From Dillenia suffruticosa (Eukaryota > Streptophyta > Magnoliopsida > Dilleniales > Dilleniaceae): 64,000 bases of DNA. The notes beneath the pieces are model-generated. The model was not told where the DNA came from and searched no databases. It worked only from the letters and a program-made list of their open reading frames with translations. The stretch lies in the NCBI GenBank assembly GCA_033439265.1, contig JAVTVX010000010.1, forward strand, positions 6,200,001-6,264,000. The letters are read 5' to 3'. A program made the position numbers and the translations under genes. Of the stretch, positions 1 to 10,959 are shown piece by piece (position 1 is the first letter of the stretch; every line of letters begins with the position of its first letter).

Positions 1-741
1 TGTAACCCCATCTCCACATCCGGACCACTAATTGATGATGATGAGCCATATGAGAATGTCGAAAGATATCAACAACTCGTAGGGAGACTAATCTACTTAA
101 ACATCATTAGACCAGACATCGCTTGCGCTGTGAGTAGGGTTAGCCAGCACATGCACACTCCGAAAAAGCAACATTGGAGGGCTGCTGAAAGGATTTTGTC
201 TATCTAAAGGGATTTCCCGAACTAGGAATTTGGATGAAAAATAATGGGGGTTCAGAAATTGTAGGATATTGCGATACTGATTGGGCAGGTGACTCCACGG
301 ATAGAAGATCAACCACAGGATATTACATGTTCGTAGGAGAAAACTTAGTAGCTTGGAAGAGTAAGAAACATGTTGTGTCTAAATCAAATGCGGAAGCCAA
401 ATATAGGGCCACGGCGGCTGCCACTAGTGAAATAGTATGGTCAAAAGCCTTAGCAGGGGAGTTAGGGCTCAAAGTCATAACACCAATCAAGCTCCATTGC
501 GACAATCAATCCACCATTCGTATTGCCTCAAATCCAGTATTTCTGAGCGCACAAAACATATAAAAGTAGATTGTCACTTCCTACGCCCAAAAGTAGAAGA
601 AGGGATAATCTCTACAACATACATCAATGGAAGAGATCAACTTGCGAACATCTTCACTAAAGGAGGAACCGCAGCTCATCTTCAAGAAATAATGAGCAAG
701 TTGGACACTATCAACATCTACGCGCCCAACTTGAGGGAGAG
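1..741 (+). pseudogene. Ty1/copia pol fragment, copy A (RT end and RNase H)
   Basis: Translation in shifting plus frames gives the C-terminal part of a copia reverse transcriptase and RNase H: the 'RYQQLVGRLIYL' and 'GYCDTDWAGD' blocks, 'RRSTTGYYMFVG', and the 'CDNQSTI' block near 500. The reading frame is broken near 205 (a base missing before 'tatctaaagg', so a stop follows) and again after about 560. The copy starts outside the window. It is about 90 percent identical by eye to 2098-2837, at an offset of about 2095 bp. It is followed directly by an LTR, so this is the 3' end of a copia coding region. It is dead. The family call is firm; the lineage is not assignable from this fragment. Confidence 0.88.
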
Positions 742-1108
742 TGTTGAAAGAAAACTTCACTCAACCCATCTAACATACCAACAAATTACTCCTCTCCTCA
801 ACTCAATCAAGAATGTTCAACAAAGGCTATTGGGTCTCATAAACAAAGCCCAAGAAAAAAGACAGAATCTGTCGAGAAAGCAATCAAGGGCATTTTGGAC
901 AAAATTTATAAGAACCAATTATTCCTTTCTCTCTACTGGCTAGTTTTTTTATGTCTAGCAGCTCTTTCTTTGTCTCCAACATCTAGTTTTGGGTCTTGAA
1001 TTATAAATAGGTTGTCTCCTCTCTCTCTAGTAAATCATGAAAAAACACTCTCTATAATTGTATGTAAAAACTCTCAAAATTGCAATGAAATTCTGATTTC
1101 TTCAAGTA
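742..1108 (+). repeat. Truncated copia LTR, copy A
   Basis: The LTR starts at TGTTGAAAG, directly after a polypurine tract (ttgagggagag) that ends the internal region. It matches 2838-3204 almost base for base. It breaks off at 1108 ('ttcaagta') and lacks the last 34 bp that copy B has, including the TCAACA terminus. The next base begins internal pol sequence. This LTR is therefore fused to the internal part of a second copy instead of ending in a target-site duplication. Confidence 0.8.
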
Positions 1109-2837
1109 GAAGAGGCCGAACATGAAGAACAAAATTCAGAGGAATCCGAAGAGCCTCCTAATTCTTCACCTCCCTTACGAAGATCGGCTAGATTGAGGCT
1201 TCTATCATCAGAATGGATCAACCATAGATATCTTATCTATGATTATTATACTGTCTCACATGTTTCTTTAGGTCATCAAGCATTTTTGAGTAACATAGAC
1301 AAAGAACAAGAGCCTAAATCATTTGAAGAAGCTAAGAAGGATCCAAGGTGGAGGAAAGCCATGGAAGAGGAGCTAGATGCTCTCACCAAAAATGGAACTT
1401 GGGAACTCACCAAGCTGCCTAAAAACAAAAGAGTCGTAGAATGCAAATGAGTATACAAAATCAAGCACAAAAAAGATGACTCAATAGATAGAATCAAGGC
1501 AAAATTGGTGACTAAAGGGTTCACTCAAACTTATGGTATAGACTACAAAGAAACTTATGCCCCCGTAGCAAAGATGAACACAATTAAAGTGCTAATGTCC
1601 TTGGCCATAAATCATGGATGGAGCATGTATCAAATAGATATTGCAAATGCCTTCCTACAAGGAGATCTCAAAGAAGAAGTTTATATACAACTACTACAAG
1701 GGCTCCAAAATTATGAAGGGAAAGTTTGCAAATTTCACAAGGCCATCTACGAATTAAAACAATCTCTTAGAGCATGGTACGCCAAATTAAGTCACGCTTT
1801 CCTTAGTTGTGGATTTTCAAAATGCAATAGTTACTCATCACTTTGTTAAGAAAGACAGTGAAAAAGTTACTATCGTTCTAGTTTATGTAAATGATATTAT
1901 TATCACCGGGAATGAGAAACACCACAGACTTAGTTCAAAATTTTTTGAAGTCTAGATTTGAAATCAAAAACTTAGGAAAGTTAAAGTACTTTCTAGGAAT
2001 TGAACTAGTTTATTGTCCTAATAGGCTAATTCTATTCCAAAGAAAGTATACTCTTGATTTGTTACAGCAGACAGGTAAACTAGAAGCAAAACTAGCATGT
2101 AGCCCCATCTCCACATCCAGACCACTAATTGATGATGATGAGCCATATGAGAACAGAAGATATCAACGACTCGTAGGGAGACTAATCTACTTCACCATCA
2201 CTAAACCAGGCATCGCTTGCGCTGTGAGTAGGGTTAGCCAGCACATGCACACTCCGAAAAAGCAACATTGGAGGGCTGCTGAAAGGATTTTGCTCTATCT
2301 AAAGGGATCTCCCGGATTAGGAATTTGGATGAAAGATAATGAGGGTTCAGAAATTGTAGGATATTGCGATGCCGATTGGGCAGATGACTCCACGGATAGA
2401 AGATCAACCACAGGATATTGCATGTTCGTAGGAGGAAACTTAGTAGCTTGGAAGAGCAAGAAACAACATGTTGTGTCTAAATCAAATGCGGAAGCTGAAT
2501 ATAGAGCCATGGCGACTGCCACTAGTGAAATAGTATAGTTAAAAGCCTTAGTAGAGGAGATAGGGCTCAAAGTCACAATACCAATCAAGCTCCGTTGCGA
2601 CAATCAATCCACCATTCATATTGCCTCCAATCCAGTATTTCATGAACACACAAAACATATAAAAGTAGATTATCACTTTATACGCTAAAAAGTAGAAGGG
2701 ATAATCTCTACAACATACATCAATGGAAGAGATCAACTTGCGAACATCTTCACTAAAGGAGAAACAGCAGCTCATCTTCAAGAAATAATGAGCAAGTTGG
2801 GCACTATCGATATCTATGCGCCCAACTTAAGGGAGAG
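1109..2837 (+). pseudogene. Ty1/copia pol, copy B (reverse transcriptase and RNase H)
   Basis: The order of blocks is: acidic linker and 'RRSARL'-like segment (1110-1200); 'SFEEAKKDPRWRKAMEEEL' (1318-1374), the usual start of copia RT; 'IDIANAFLQGDL' (about 1637); the catalytic box at about 1882, which reads YVND rather than YVDD; 'LGKLKYFLGIEL' (1972); RNase H from 2340. Breaks: an in-frame TGA at 1448 where the family has Trp, a frameshift near 1830, TAG near 2536 and further stops to 2690. Gag, protease and most of integrase are missing. It is a 5'-truncated, inactive copy whose 3' end joins a complete LTR. Several lesions are G to A, consistent with deamination of methylated cytosine on the other strand. 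Confidence 0.9.
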
Positions 2838-3238
2838 TGTTGAAAGAAAACTTCACTCAACCCACCTAACATACCAACAAATTACTCCTCTCATCAACTC
2901 AATCAAGAATGTTCAACAAAGGCTATTAGGTTTCATAAACAAAGCCCAAGAAAAGAAGATAAAACTGTCCAGAAAGCAATCAAGAGCATTTTGGGCAAAA
3001 TTTCTAGCAGCCAGTTATTCCTTTCTCTCTACTGACTAGTTTTTTGTGTCTAACAGCTCTTTCCTTGTCTCCAACAGCTAGTTTTGGGTCTTGGATTATA
3101 AATAGGTTGTCTCCTCTCTCTCTGGTGAATCATGAAAAAACACTCTCTAGAATTATATGTAAAAACTCTCTCAAAATTGCAATGAAATTCTAATTTCTTC
3201 AAGTACATTTTGTTCGTTCTTTATTTTATATTTCAACA
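2838..3238 (+). repeat. Complete copia 3' LTR, copy B (401 bp)
   Basis: It is bounded by TGTTGA and TCAACA, a perfect 6-bp inverted end pair, and follows a polypurine stretch (aagggagag). A likely TATA box ('ttataaatag') lies near 3098, followed by CT-rich sequence. The sequence after 3238 ('ataggtatat') would hold the target-site duplication; its partner lies left of the window. The LTR is oriented opposite to the neighbouring hydrolase gene. Confidence 0.85.
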
Positions 3239-4531
3239 ATAGGTATATATATAGAGAGTTTATGCCAAAATCTTATCAATCCCTTGCTATTTCTTATGCC
3301 TGCACCTATAAGTATGCCTATGTTCTCAGTTCCCCATCAACAAGACATTTTAAAGAATTTTAAGAAACTAATTGAGTCTGGGATTCAATGCAAATAAGCT
3401 GAATTTTAGAACAAAGGAATAAGGTTTTTAAAATCTAAATTTTGCAGCAATCGAATTGGAAGGTTAGGAGGAGAAAGAGTTTAGCACCACTAGCAACTGA
3501 CCAGTAATGCCTTAAACACACTTTCTAAAAATAAGCCAATTGTAGAAATTCTAAAATTTTAATTCAGTTCGCAAAGGAAAAAAAAAAAAAAAGAACAAAC
3601 ACACGCACATGCACAACCCCCCCTCACACTCACAAGAACACACAAAAAAGGAGTTAGAAGCCTTTATCTAGGCTATTAATCGTTACTGTACCAGAAAAAG
3701 TGTGAACAGAAAGTGACATGAACTCAACACTTGCTACAGTAACCAACTCCTAAAACGCAAATCACTAAGAAGCCTGTCATAGCCATCCCCTAGCATATTA
3801 AAGCTAGGGTTTATTATCCACAACTTTCTTCGTGAATAAATTTTTAATGACAGGTTTCTACCACCACTATAGAATTTTTTAGTGCCACAATTAATAGGAC
3901 CAAGAAAGCAACAACATAAACACAAAAGCAACAAACAAAGGAACTTATCCAATAAGCCAAGCAGAAGAGTTCAACTAGAAGAGCTTTGAGGCAAAATACC
4001 ATTGAGAGAAACTAAAAGCCCATTATATTCTAGTCCATATCAAGACAGGATTTCTATAATGCATCCACAATACAAAGCAGTGCTGGTAACAAAGGAGCTG
4101 AGATCAAACCATCTAAAAGCTCATGTATCATGATCAGAAGTAATAAAAATCTGAATCATTTGTTAAGAAAAACTATTGAAAGTTCACTGTACCAACATAA
4201 GGAACACATAATTTTTACTGTCATAAATGATGACTTGATAAGAGCCAATCCACTACATTAGTAGGATGCGACCAATCAATCAATCTAAAGTATGCAAAGA
4301 CACTTATCGGATCAATCTGCTCTACAACTAGGGATTTTTTTTTCTTTCTAATCATGACCTTTCCTAGGGTCTACTCATTCAACTGAAGTTCCTTGCTGTT
4401 GAGTCAAGAGAAAAATCTCCATAAGAACAGACTTTTCAAATATTTGTACAAATATAGAGTGACCAAACACAATCAACTTCAGGGCATTCAAATTCCACCA
4501 ACACTAAGCAATAGTTTAACAAGACAATTAC
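3239..4531. other. No recognisable gene; presumed intron 4 / flank of the hydrolase gene
   Basis: I looked on the minus strand for the exons that should follow exon 4 of the hydrolase and found none. The region is AT-rich with a poly-A tract near 3579 and a CA-rich stretch near 3600-3650. Short open frames here (for example about 3734-3952 minus) resemble no family. It is either the start of a long intron 4 or sequence left after the gene's 3' part was lost. Confidence 0.5.
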
Positions 4532-7500
4532 CTGCTTATTACCCCTTGAACCAAGATGAGGTGTAGCAACAGCAATGAAGTTCATTGGCTCTAATCCACA
4601 TATTGTAGCCCTTGATTTCTTCTCACTTGCATTGGTGGAAGAATCCTCAGAAGATTGTTCCTTAGGAGGTACATACAATATTCCAATAGCAAATCTGGCC
4701 ACTAATCCTCCCACAGAATGAGCAACAAAGGAAATCTTCTGTAAATTTGGGTTGCATTTGATCACCTTACAGACCTGGCTACCAAATTATGTTAATATGA
4801 GAAAAGGGGCCATCATTAGTTTTCAGAAAGAGTAAGCACTTAGAATAACTTCAAGGCATCAAACCAATCTACATGTTTGTCTTTATACATGTAAACAGGA
4901 AATATGTGCATGTGTATTGTCTAATTATGTTAAAAGGGTGCATGTGTTTGTCTGCACAAACATGTGTTTGTCTGCACAAACATGTGTTTGTCTGCACAAA
5001 AGGCATTAATGAGAAACCAACCTCCGCTGCCAATCTCTTTCCCATAACATCAACACCATCTAGGGTTAACTTAGCCACATTCCGCTCACTACCTGCAATA
5101 CATGTCAAGAAAGATATTTTGCTAAATTAATGTTAAAAACTACATAGCTACAAGTTAAAAACCATCAAGTTTGTTCAGTTCTACTACTCATATTTTCATA
5201 TGTTGATGTTGTGCTTTTCTGCACTTATACGCCATTATTCTATTCTTTGATAACATAAGGGGAAAAAATAGAACTGAGCATATACGTCAACCAAACTGCA
5301 TCCTCAACACCCCTTACAAAAGTGTAAGATATTAGATAAGAGAACAAATCTTTTCTCAGTTATAAATAAACATCAAATGAAGTAGAATACCCAAACATGG
5401 AGCTAAATACCAAAACAGACAACAAAAAGAAAATAGGTAACAGTGGAATTCCATACGATGAACAAAAACTTTGTCAGGGAGCGTCTCCACAAATTGCTGA
5501 GCTGCAAATTGCCAATCCGCCGCGCTGAAAGCACACAAACACCACAGATATAAAGTCACCCCAACAAAGAGAATACATATTCCATAACAATAAAGAAGAA
5601 TGCACATGTACTTTAAGAAAATTTAAGTGAAAGATTATCAAGATGGATGAAGAGAAATACTTTCAATACATACCGTGTAACGTATTACAAGAACAGGTAG
5701 CAGTGCCAGCAGCACTGCTGAGAAAAATATTTGAACCAATAGATGACAATTCATTATTAGCATATCATGGTGGTCACATTTGCAATAAACAAATGATAAA
5801 ATTGTTCTCTTCTTTTCTTTTTCTTTTTGGTGGATGATGTGTCATCCTAAGCTGTATCATATGTGCACAATTCTAAGTCAACAAAATTCTCTTTTGCTAT
5901 ACAAATAGTAATAATAATGGCAATAAAGTTGACACATCAGAATACAAGATATATGCAATATGGAAATTTTCCTCAAAATAAGAACACTTTCTTCATGTGA
6001 ATATATAATCCATGTTTAGTTAATAATCTTTTCCTATATTTAGGCCAGTCATCTAAGTAGCTAGCACATTACAAGCATCCAATTGTATAAATGATATAAT
6101 ACCGAAATATATAATGGCGATCTTCCTTCTAGTTTCTTAAAGCCAAGTCATGCTTTTGTGCCATGAATATCCCCCAAGTAATTACTATTTGGAGAGATTT
6201 AACAAGATACAAAAACATAAAATAGTAATTTCAATGATAAGTAACTATAAAAAAAAAAAAAGTAATTTCAATAATAAATAACTTCTTTTAACTTTATCAA
6301 AAACCTTTTGCAACTTTAAACAAATTCCAGCAACAAAATCTCAACGTTTATGAAAGAATGTAATTTAAAAATATAAATGTTCTACACGAACGAGAAGCCA
6401 AACCCAACTAGTTCGGGAGTTGAGACTTACTTCAGCTGACTACAAGAGTCCAAGAGACCAATAACTGGGTATAATATTTCTAAAGATCCAAAAGTGTGCC
6501 CTCGAAGTATCTAGTAAGCATCTCATGTCCCGTTGGTACTAATATGTCTCATGTCACCAGTATCAAACACAGGCACGGCTATTACTTCCACATTGAAGTG
6601 CAGGCACAGGGCACCATGCAATTAGGAAACATACTACACAGAACAGTGGCATGGAAAAGATATAAAACTTTTACAGAAGTTGCAAAATGTTAAATTATGT
6701 TCTATCCAAAAGCCATTCTAACATGGACATGGTCATTTCCATAAGAGTTGAGTAACATAAGCCTCAGCCTTCTATGCAATGCATCAGTTGTGCTACTATT
6801 GTATAGTTGTCATGAGACGACTAGTATGGGCTCCATTTGGCAATTCTTACATATTTTTGCCCAAGTGGTTAAAGATTTACAGCTACTTTTAATAATTCAA
6901 AGCCAACATGATCAACTCAAAGAAGTCTACGTCCCAAATTAATTTGGGCCCGCCATATGAATCCGCTTTTCTATTTAGCTCAACTGAAAGACATATAACT
7001 TTTCACAACCTCTCCTAAAGCCCACATAGCGATACAATCAATTTAATCAACTGCACAAATAAGTTAATCAACAACAAGCCTACCTAATCACCACTCCTAT
7101 CATTTCATTCTTCTCCACAATGAATCCCATTAAGCGAATTTTAATGATACTAATGTCTAAAATAGCCCATAAAACGTAAAAGATAAATCAAGAAAATACC
7201 CAAACAAAGCCACATGAAGAGAGAAATAAAAATTAAAGGCATGTTTCATCTGAAAAGTAACAATTCATTTAATGAATACAAGCAGTATAAAAAACTTTCG
7301 GATAAAGGAAGCAAACTAAAGAGAAGCAATATTAATCAGCAAACATTCGACACTCCGGACTGCAACATTGAGTAAATTCAAGGAAAAATGATCTGATAAT
7401 CTCATAAAAATTATAGGAAAATTAGACTAAAATAAATGGTAACAGAGTTGGAAAGGAAAGAATTGAGACCTTCCGAGAATTCCATTGACCATGACAACGA

Positions 7501-7606
7501 GATGATCAGCGGAAGAAGACTCCGAAGATTTACAACTGTAAAAATCGTGACCTCCGTTCACTGATTCCGAGCAACACGCTCCATTCCCAACCCTTCCGTT
7601 TTCCAT
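4532..7606 (-). CDS. DUF676-type alpha/beta-hydrolase (putative serine esterase/lipase), 5' four exons only
   Basis: Exons on the minus strand are 7606-7470, 5524-5457, 5092-5022 and 4774-4532, all with GT-AG borders and matching phase, giving 173 codons. The start is the ATG at 7606-7604. Residues 35-45 (HLVVMVNGILG) are the first strand and oxyanion region. Residues 108-114 (FVAHSVG) are the nucleophile elbow, with the serine at about 112 (codon 4717-4715); the first Gly of GxSxG is Ala, as I recall from plant members. 'TPHLGSRGNKQ' ends exon 4. The family (PF05057; yeast ROG1/LPL1-like) hydrolyses lipid esters; substrate and location cannot be read here. The catalytic Asp and His belong to later exons that I cannot find before the window edge. 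A CT microsatellite lies in the 5'UTR. The gene is either split by a very long intron containing copia or truncated. Confidence 0.86.
4941..5000. repeat. 20-bp minisatellite, three perfect copies
   Basis: The 20-bp unit catgtgtttgtctgcacaaa occurs three times back to back without a mismatch. It sits in intron 3 of the hydrolase gene, 22 bp past the donor of exon 3. Perfect identity suggests a recent or still variable repeat. Confidence 0.95.
6895..6975 (-). repeat. RTE-type LINE 3'-end relic in hydrolase intron 1
   Basis: The stretch 'gtcccaaattaatttgggcccgcc' with 'atatgaatccgctttt' is the reverse complement of the characteristic 3' end of plant RTE LINEs, which carries a short inverted repeat around CCCAA...TTGGG. 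Only the tail is recognisable. The same tail type is seen at 15210-15260 (minus) and 33205-33260 (plus). Confidence 0.5.
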
Positions 7607-7633
7607 TTCCCTTTCCCTCTTCCCCTGATTTCC

Positions 7634-7681
<48 letters not shown>

Positions 7682-8053
7682 AAACAAGCATTGATGAAAG
7701 AGATCACGATCCATGGATCGATCGAGAAATGTGAATAATTAATTTATTAAAAAAAATGTGATGGTCGTAAAGAGACACACGGAGACACTTTCGTCTGGTG
7801 GGCAAACTGAAACTTTTTCTGGTTCTAGTGTAGAGAGAGAGAGAGAGGGGGGGGAGATGAATAGATTAGGGAAGGGAAAAACGCAACTCTAGCGCGTTGG
7901 AATGGTGCGCGTGAAGGTCGGCGATGGGTGGCTTGTGAAAGAGGATAGGTTGGTGTCGGGTGGAGTACGTAAAGGGATACTCGCTCCATGTAGATGCCAC
8001 CTGTAAATTTCATTGAGTGATGATTAATTGGAAGTCTGATTAATTGGAGAAGA

Positions 8054-8091
<38 letters not shown>

Positions 8092-8420
8092 GAGAAGGCC
8101 GACGAAGGGGCGAAATTTAATCAAATTTTTTATGCTTACAAGCAGACCGGAGGGGCTGGCGATAGGGCTTTTCTCCTTCCTCTTCTTCTGAGTGGAGAGA
8201 GAGAACTTGGTCGACGCGCGCGACTCTCATGGGGTCTTTTGGTGGAGATTGTCTTTATGAATGTGGCACTTCAGCGCACAGTCGTTAGTTGGACGTTTCG
8301 ATCGCCGTACACGTGTGCCCGCATCACACGATTATTTTCTCTTCTCTTCTGCTTTCATCTGCACTGGGTCCGGGCAACGGCAACGCGGTCAATCAAGGTG
8401 TGCTAAATAAAGTTCGTTGG
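7607..8420 (-). promoter_or_regulatory. 5'UTR and presumed promoter region of the hydrolase gene
   Basis: This is the region upstream of the hydrolase start. A (CT)n run at 7639-7675 (read as GA on the coding strand) is the kind of repeat common in plant 5'UTRs. A GA/G-run lies at 7830-7858. Between 8100 and 8420 the sequence is clearly GC-richer than its surroundings and holds a perfect G-box CACGTG (8310-8315) inside ACACGTGT. No TATA box was fixed. Open frames here are repeat-driven (Leu or Pro/Ser runs) and look non-coding. Confidence 0.4.
8055..8091. repeat. (TTA)n microsatellite
   Basis: About 12 uninterrupted TTA/ATT triplets. They would read as a poly-leucine run in one plus frame, which explains a spurious open frame here. 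Confidence 0.95.
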
Positions 8421-9349
8421 CCAGCATTTAAGTTTCACTTTATCCAACCAGGGGACAAAGTAAACACGGTTTTTTGAAATGATATACTAGATAAAAAAAT
8501 AATATGTTTAATTTAAAAAGATAAAAACAAATTTTAAAATTTTATTTTTATTTTAAACAAAAAAAAATTAAGTTTTTGTATCTCTCTTTTGACGGAGACG
8601 GGGAGACGACGATAAAAAATTTGATTTTTTTTTTTTGTATTTTTAAAATTCATACCAGATTATTTTTACGATCTCCTGTTTTTATTTTTCTTTTTCTTTT
8701 AAATAAGATGCTACCAAGGTAATATAATTAACGTCCCTTTCCTCGCTGAAGATAGGTTATGTAATGGAGTTTTGTTAATTATCTTTTCTTATGATTATTA
8801 ACAAATTTTATATTTTATACATAAAAATTTATTCAAAAAAACTTATTTACGTGTATTCAAAAATGGTAATTATATTATCTATTCTTACATGAATTATTAA
8901 AGTGTATAACTTCTATTTTGGTCACCTTTGTTTTAGTTTTTTCAACCAAATCCCACTTTTTGGGACCAAAGCAATATCAAACTTAAATAAAAGGCTCGGT
9001 AGGGTAGAAGTTTGACATTTGTGTTGATAGGATACGGGTGGGTGATTACACTTAATAGTGTACACCCCACCACACTTGATTCTTTTTTGTGAGAATTCTT
9101 TTTAAAAACATTTTAATCTTAGAAAAAAATTGTATCTCATTAATATATAAAATTGTCTCCTAATAGAATACCGTGCACAAGTAGGCATAATCACAATCAA
9201 AATCAAATAGGTGAGGGACTTTATATGAACGAATATTTGTCTATATAACCATCTTATTCAACATGATTATATTCTGTCTTCTTAAATTTTTTCCAATCTA
9301 TAATATTTTGTTTTATTATAATATTTTATTTTATTATACTAAGGAAGGA
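8421..9349. other. AT-rich intergenic sequence without recognisable content
   Basis: Strongly AT-rich with many A and T runs. I see no coding similarity, RNA gene or clear transposon end. It leads into the degraded viral copy. Confidence 0.6.
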
Positions 9350-10130
9350 AAAATAATAGATTCCCGTTCAAAATAGGAAGAGAAGTAGATCGCGATAAAG
9401 TTACAGTAGAATATATCAACAAAATAATTATTGTAATCAAGCATTAAATACAATAGGAATTCAACCATAACGTACAATAACAAAGATAGAATACATGATG
9501 TTAGAACAAAAGAAATTTCGAAATGATATATCTTTTCCACACTTTAAAGCCAAAAGTTTATCAATAGAATTAGACAAAAAAAATTATAAATTCCAAAATC
9601 TTCAAATTTGTTAAACAAAATTAAATATACTATTACAAACACTCCATCTTCAAGTAGGATTACTATATTAAAACAAGGAGAATGTGAAGAAAGTTTAGAG
9701 CAGCTAAGTTCGATGGCTGATCAAGAAGAAAACTTAATAAACAAAATTAAAACAAGATATGGTAGTATAAGGATGAATAGAAATTTTAGTCAGACTAGAA
9801 ATTGTTATACAATATCAATACCAGCAGATATTCAATTTGAAGAAAGATCAAGTTTTAAGGCATCTCATTATAATGGATAATCAATTTACGAATAGAATAT
9901 ACATGAATTGTGAGATTATGAAATCATAAATGTATTACTAGAAATGGATATGACAAAAGTAGCATATGATTCACACGGAGGATCTAACCAACAAATAGCT
10001 AGTGCATTAATATCAGGATTTTCAAGATAGTTCAAAAATTGATACGATAATATATTAAATTTTGATCCAAAAGCACAAATATTATATCATAAACAATTAA
10101 TAGAAGATAATATTAAAATAAAACAAAAAA
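9350..10130 (+). pseudogene. Caulimovirid movement-protein-like block, broken
   Basis: The longest open piece (9608-9880, 90 residues) ends in a stop. Similarity continues in other frames on both sides: a segment near 9360-9600 rich in 'R..T.EI' motifs, then a block just after 9880 in which an 'EWN'-like motif is now broken by stops, then 'LEMDMTK' near 9940. These resemble the movement protein of plant pararetroviruses, which forms tubules at plasmodesmata. At least four stops or frame changes interrupt it. The family assignment is by recognition, not by search. Confidence 0.6.
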
Positions 10131-10959
10131 AAATATAATGCTACATATATGTTAATATATTCAATAGAAATGCATTTTATAGAAAATCCTTGAGAACGAT
10201 TAATAAACTCAAAAAAAATTAGTATTAACAAATCTAAAATGTCCAACATTATTAAATTATAGATCGTACAAAGTACATTTTTAATTCAAGTATTAAGAAA
10301 AACGATTGCAATCATACTTTTTGTAAATAAAGATTTATAACAGAACTTTCAAAATGATTTGTAAAAAAATATTAAATAAACTTAGAGAAGCATCAGGGTA
10401 AAACGATATTCCATTTAATAATGTAATTTTTTAGATAATTATTTGTATTTGTTAATAAAGAAGGACCATCTTTATATTCAGAATTGAAATTACAATCAAA
10501 ATACAAAGAAAGAGGAAGAATTAGAATAAAATTAGAATATTTTTGTGAAAAAACTAAAGAAAAATTATCAAAGACAAATTTAACATCATTATATGTAAAA
10601 TATAAATTAACAGATGCCATAAAAATTTTTGTTTTCAAAATATATTCATAATAATAGAAGACTTAACTAATGATATGATTTTAAGAACCCTATTTATTAC
10701 TCGAATATATCATTCAAGGTAGATAAAAATGGAATTTATATCAAAATGATAGGAAAAAAATTCAAATTCAAATTTGCGTCACCAATTCAACAAAAAGAAA
10801 TTCAAGTATCACATGAAAATTCAATATATAAGAAAATAAATAGCTTACAAGAATTCAAAATCATATTTATCATTTAAAAGATGAAATAAAATATGTTAGA
10901 ATATAAGAATAATTTCTAAAAGAAAGTATAAAAATTCAAATTGAAAATCTAGAAAAGAA

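Noticed and set aside
3734..3952. Minus-strand frame with a hydrophobic start, possible signal peptide
   Set aside because: The Leu/Cys run is low complexity, no family is recognised, and it does not continue the hydrolase frame.
4941..5000. Short direct repeats as a possible CRISPR array
   Set aside because: Three contiguous 20-bp units without spacers inside a plant intron; a minisatellite.
7825..8013. Minus-strand open frame rich in Pro and Ser
   Set aside because: Driven by GA and G runs; no similarity and no splice link to the hydrolase.
8044..8406. Open frame starting with a poly-leucine run
   Set aside because: The run comes from the TTA microsatellite and the rest lies in the hydrolase upstream region; no domain, and it overlaps another equally meaningless frame.
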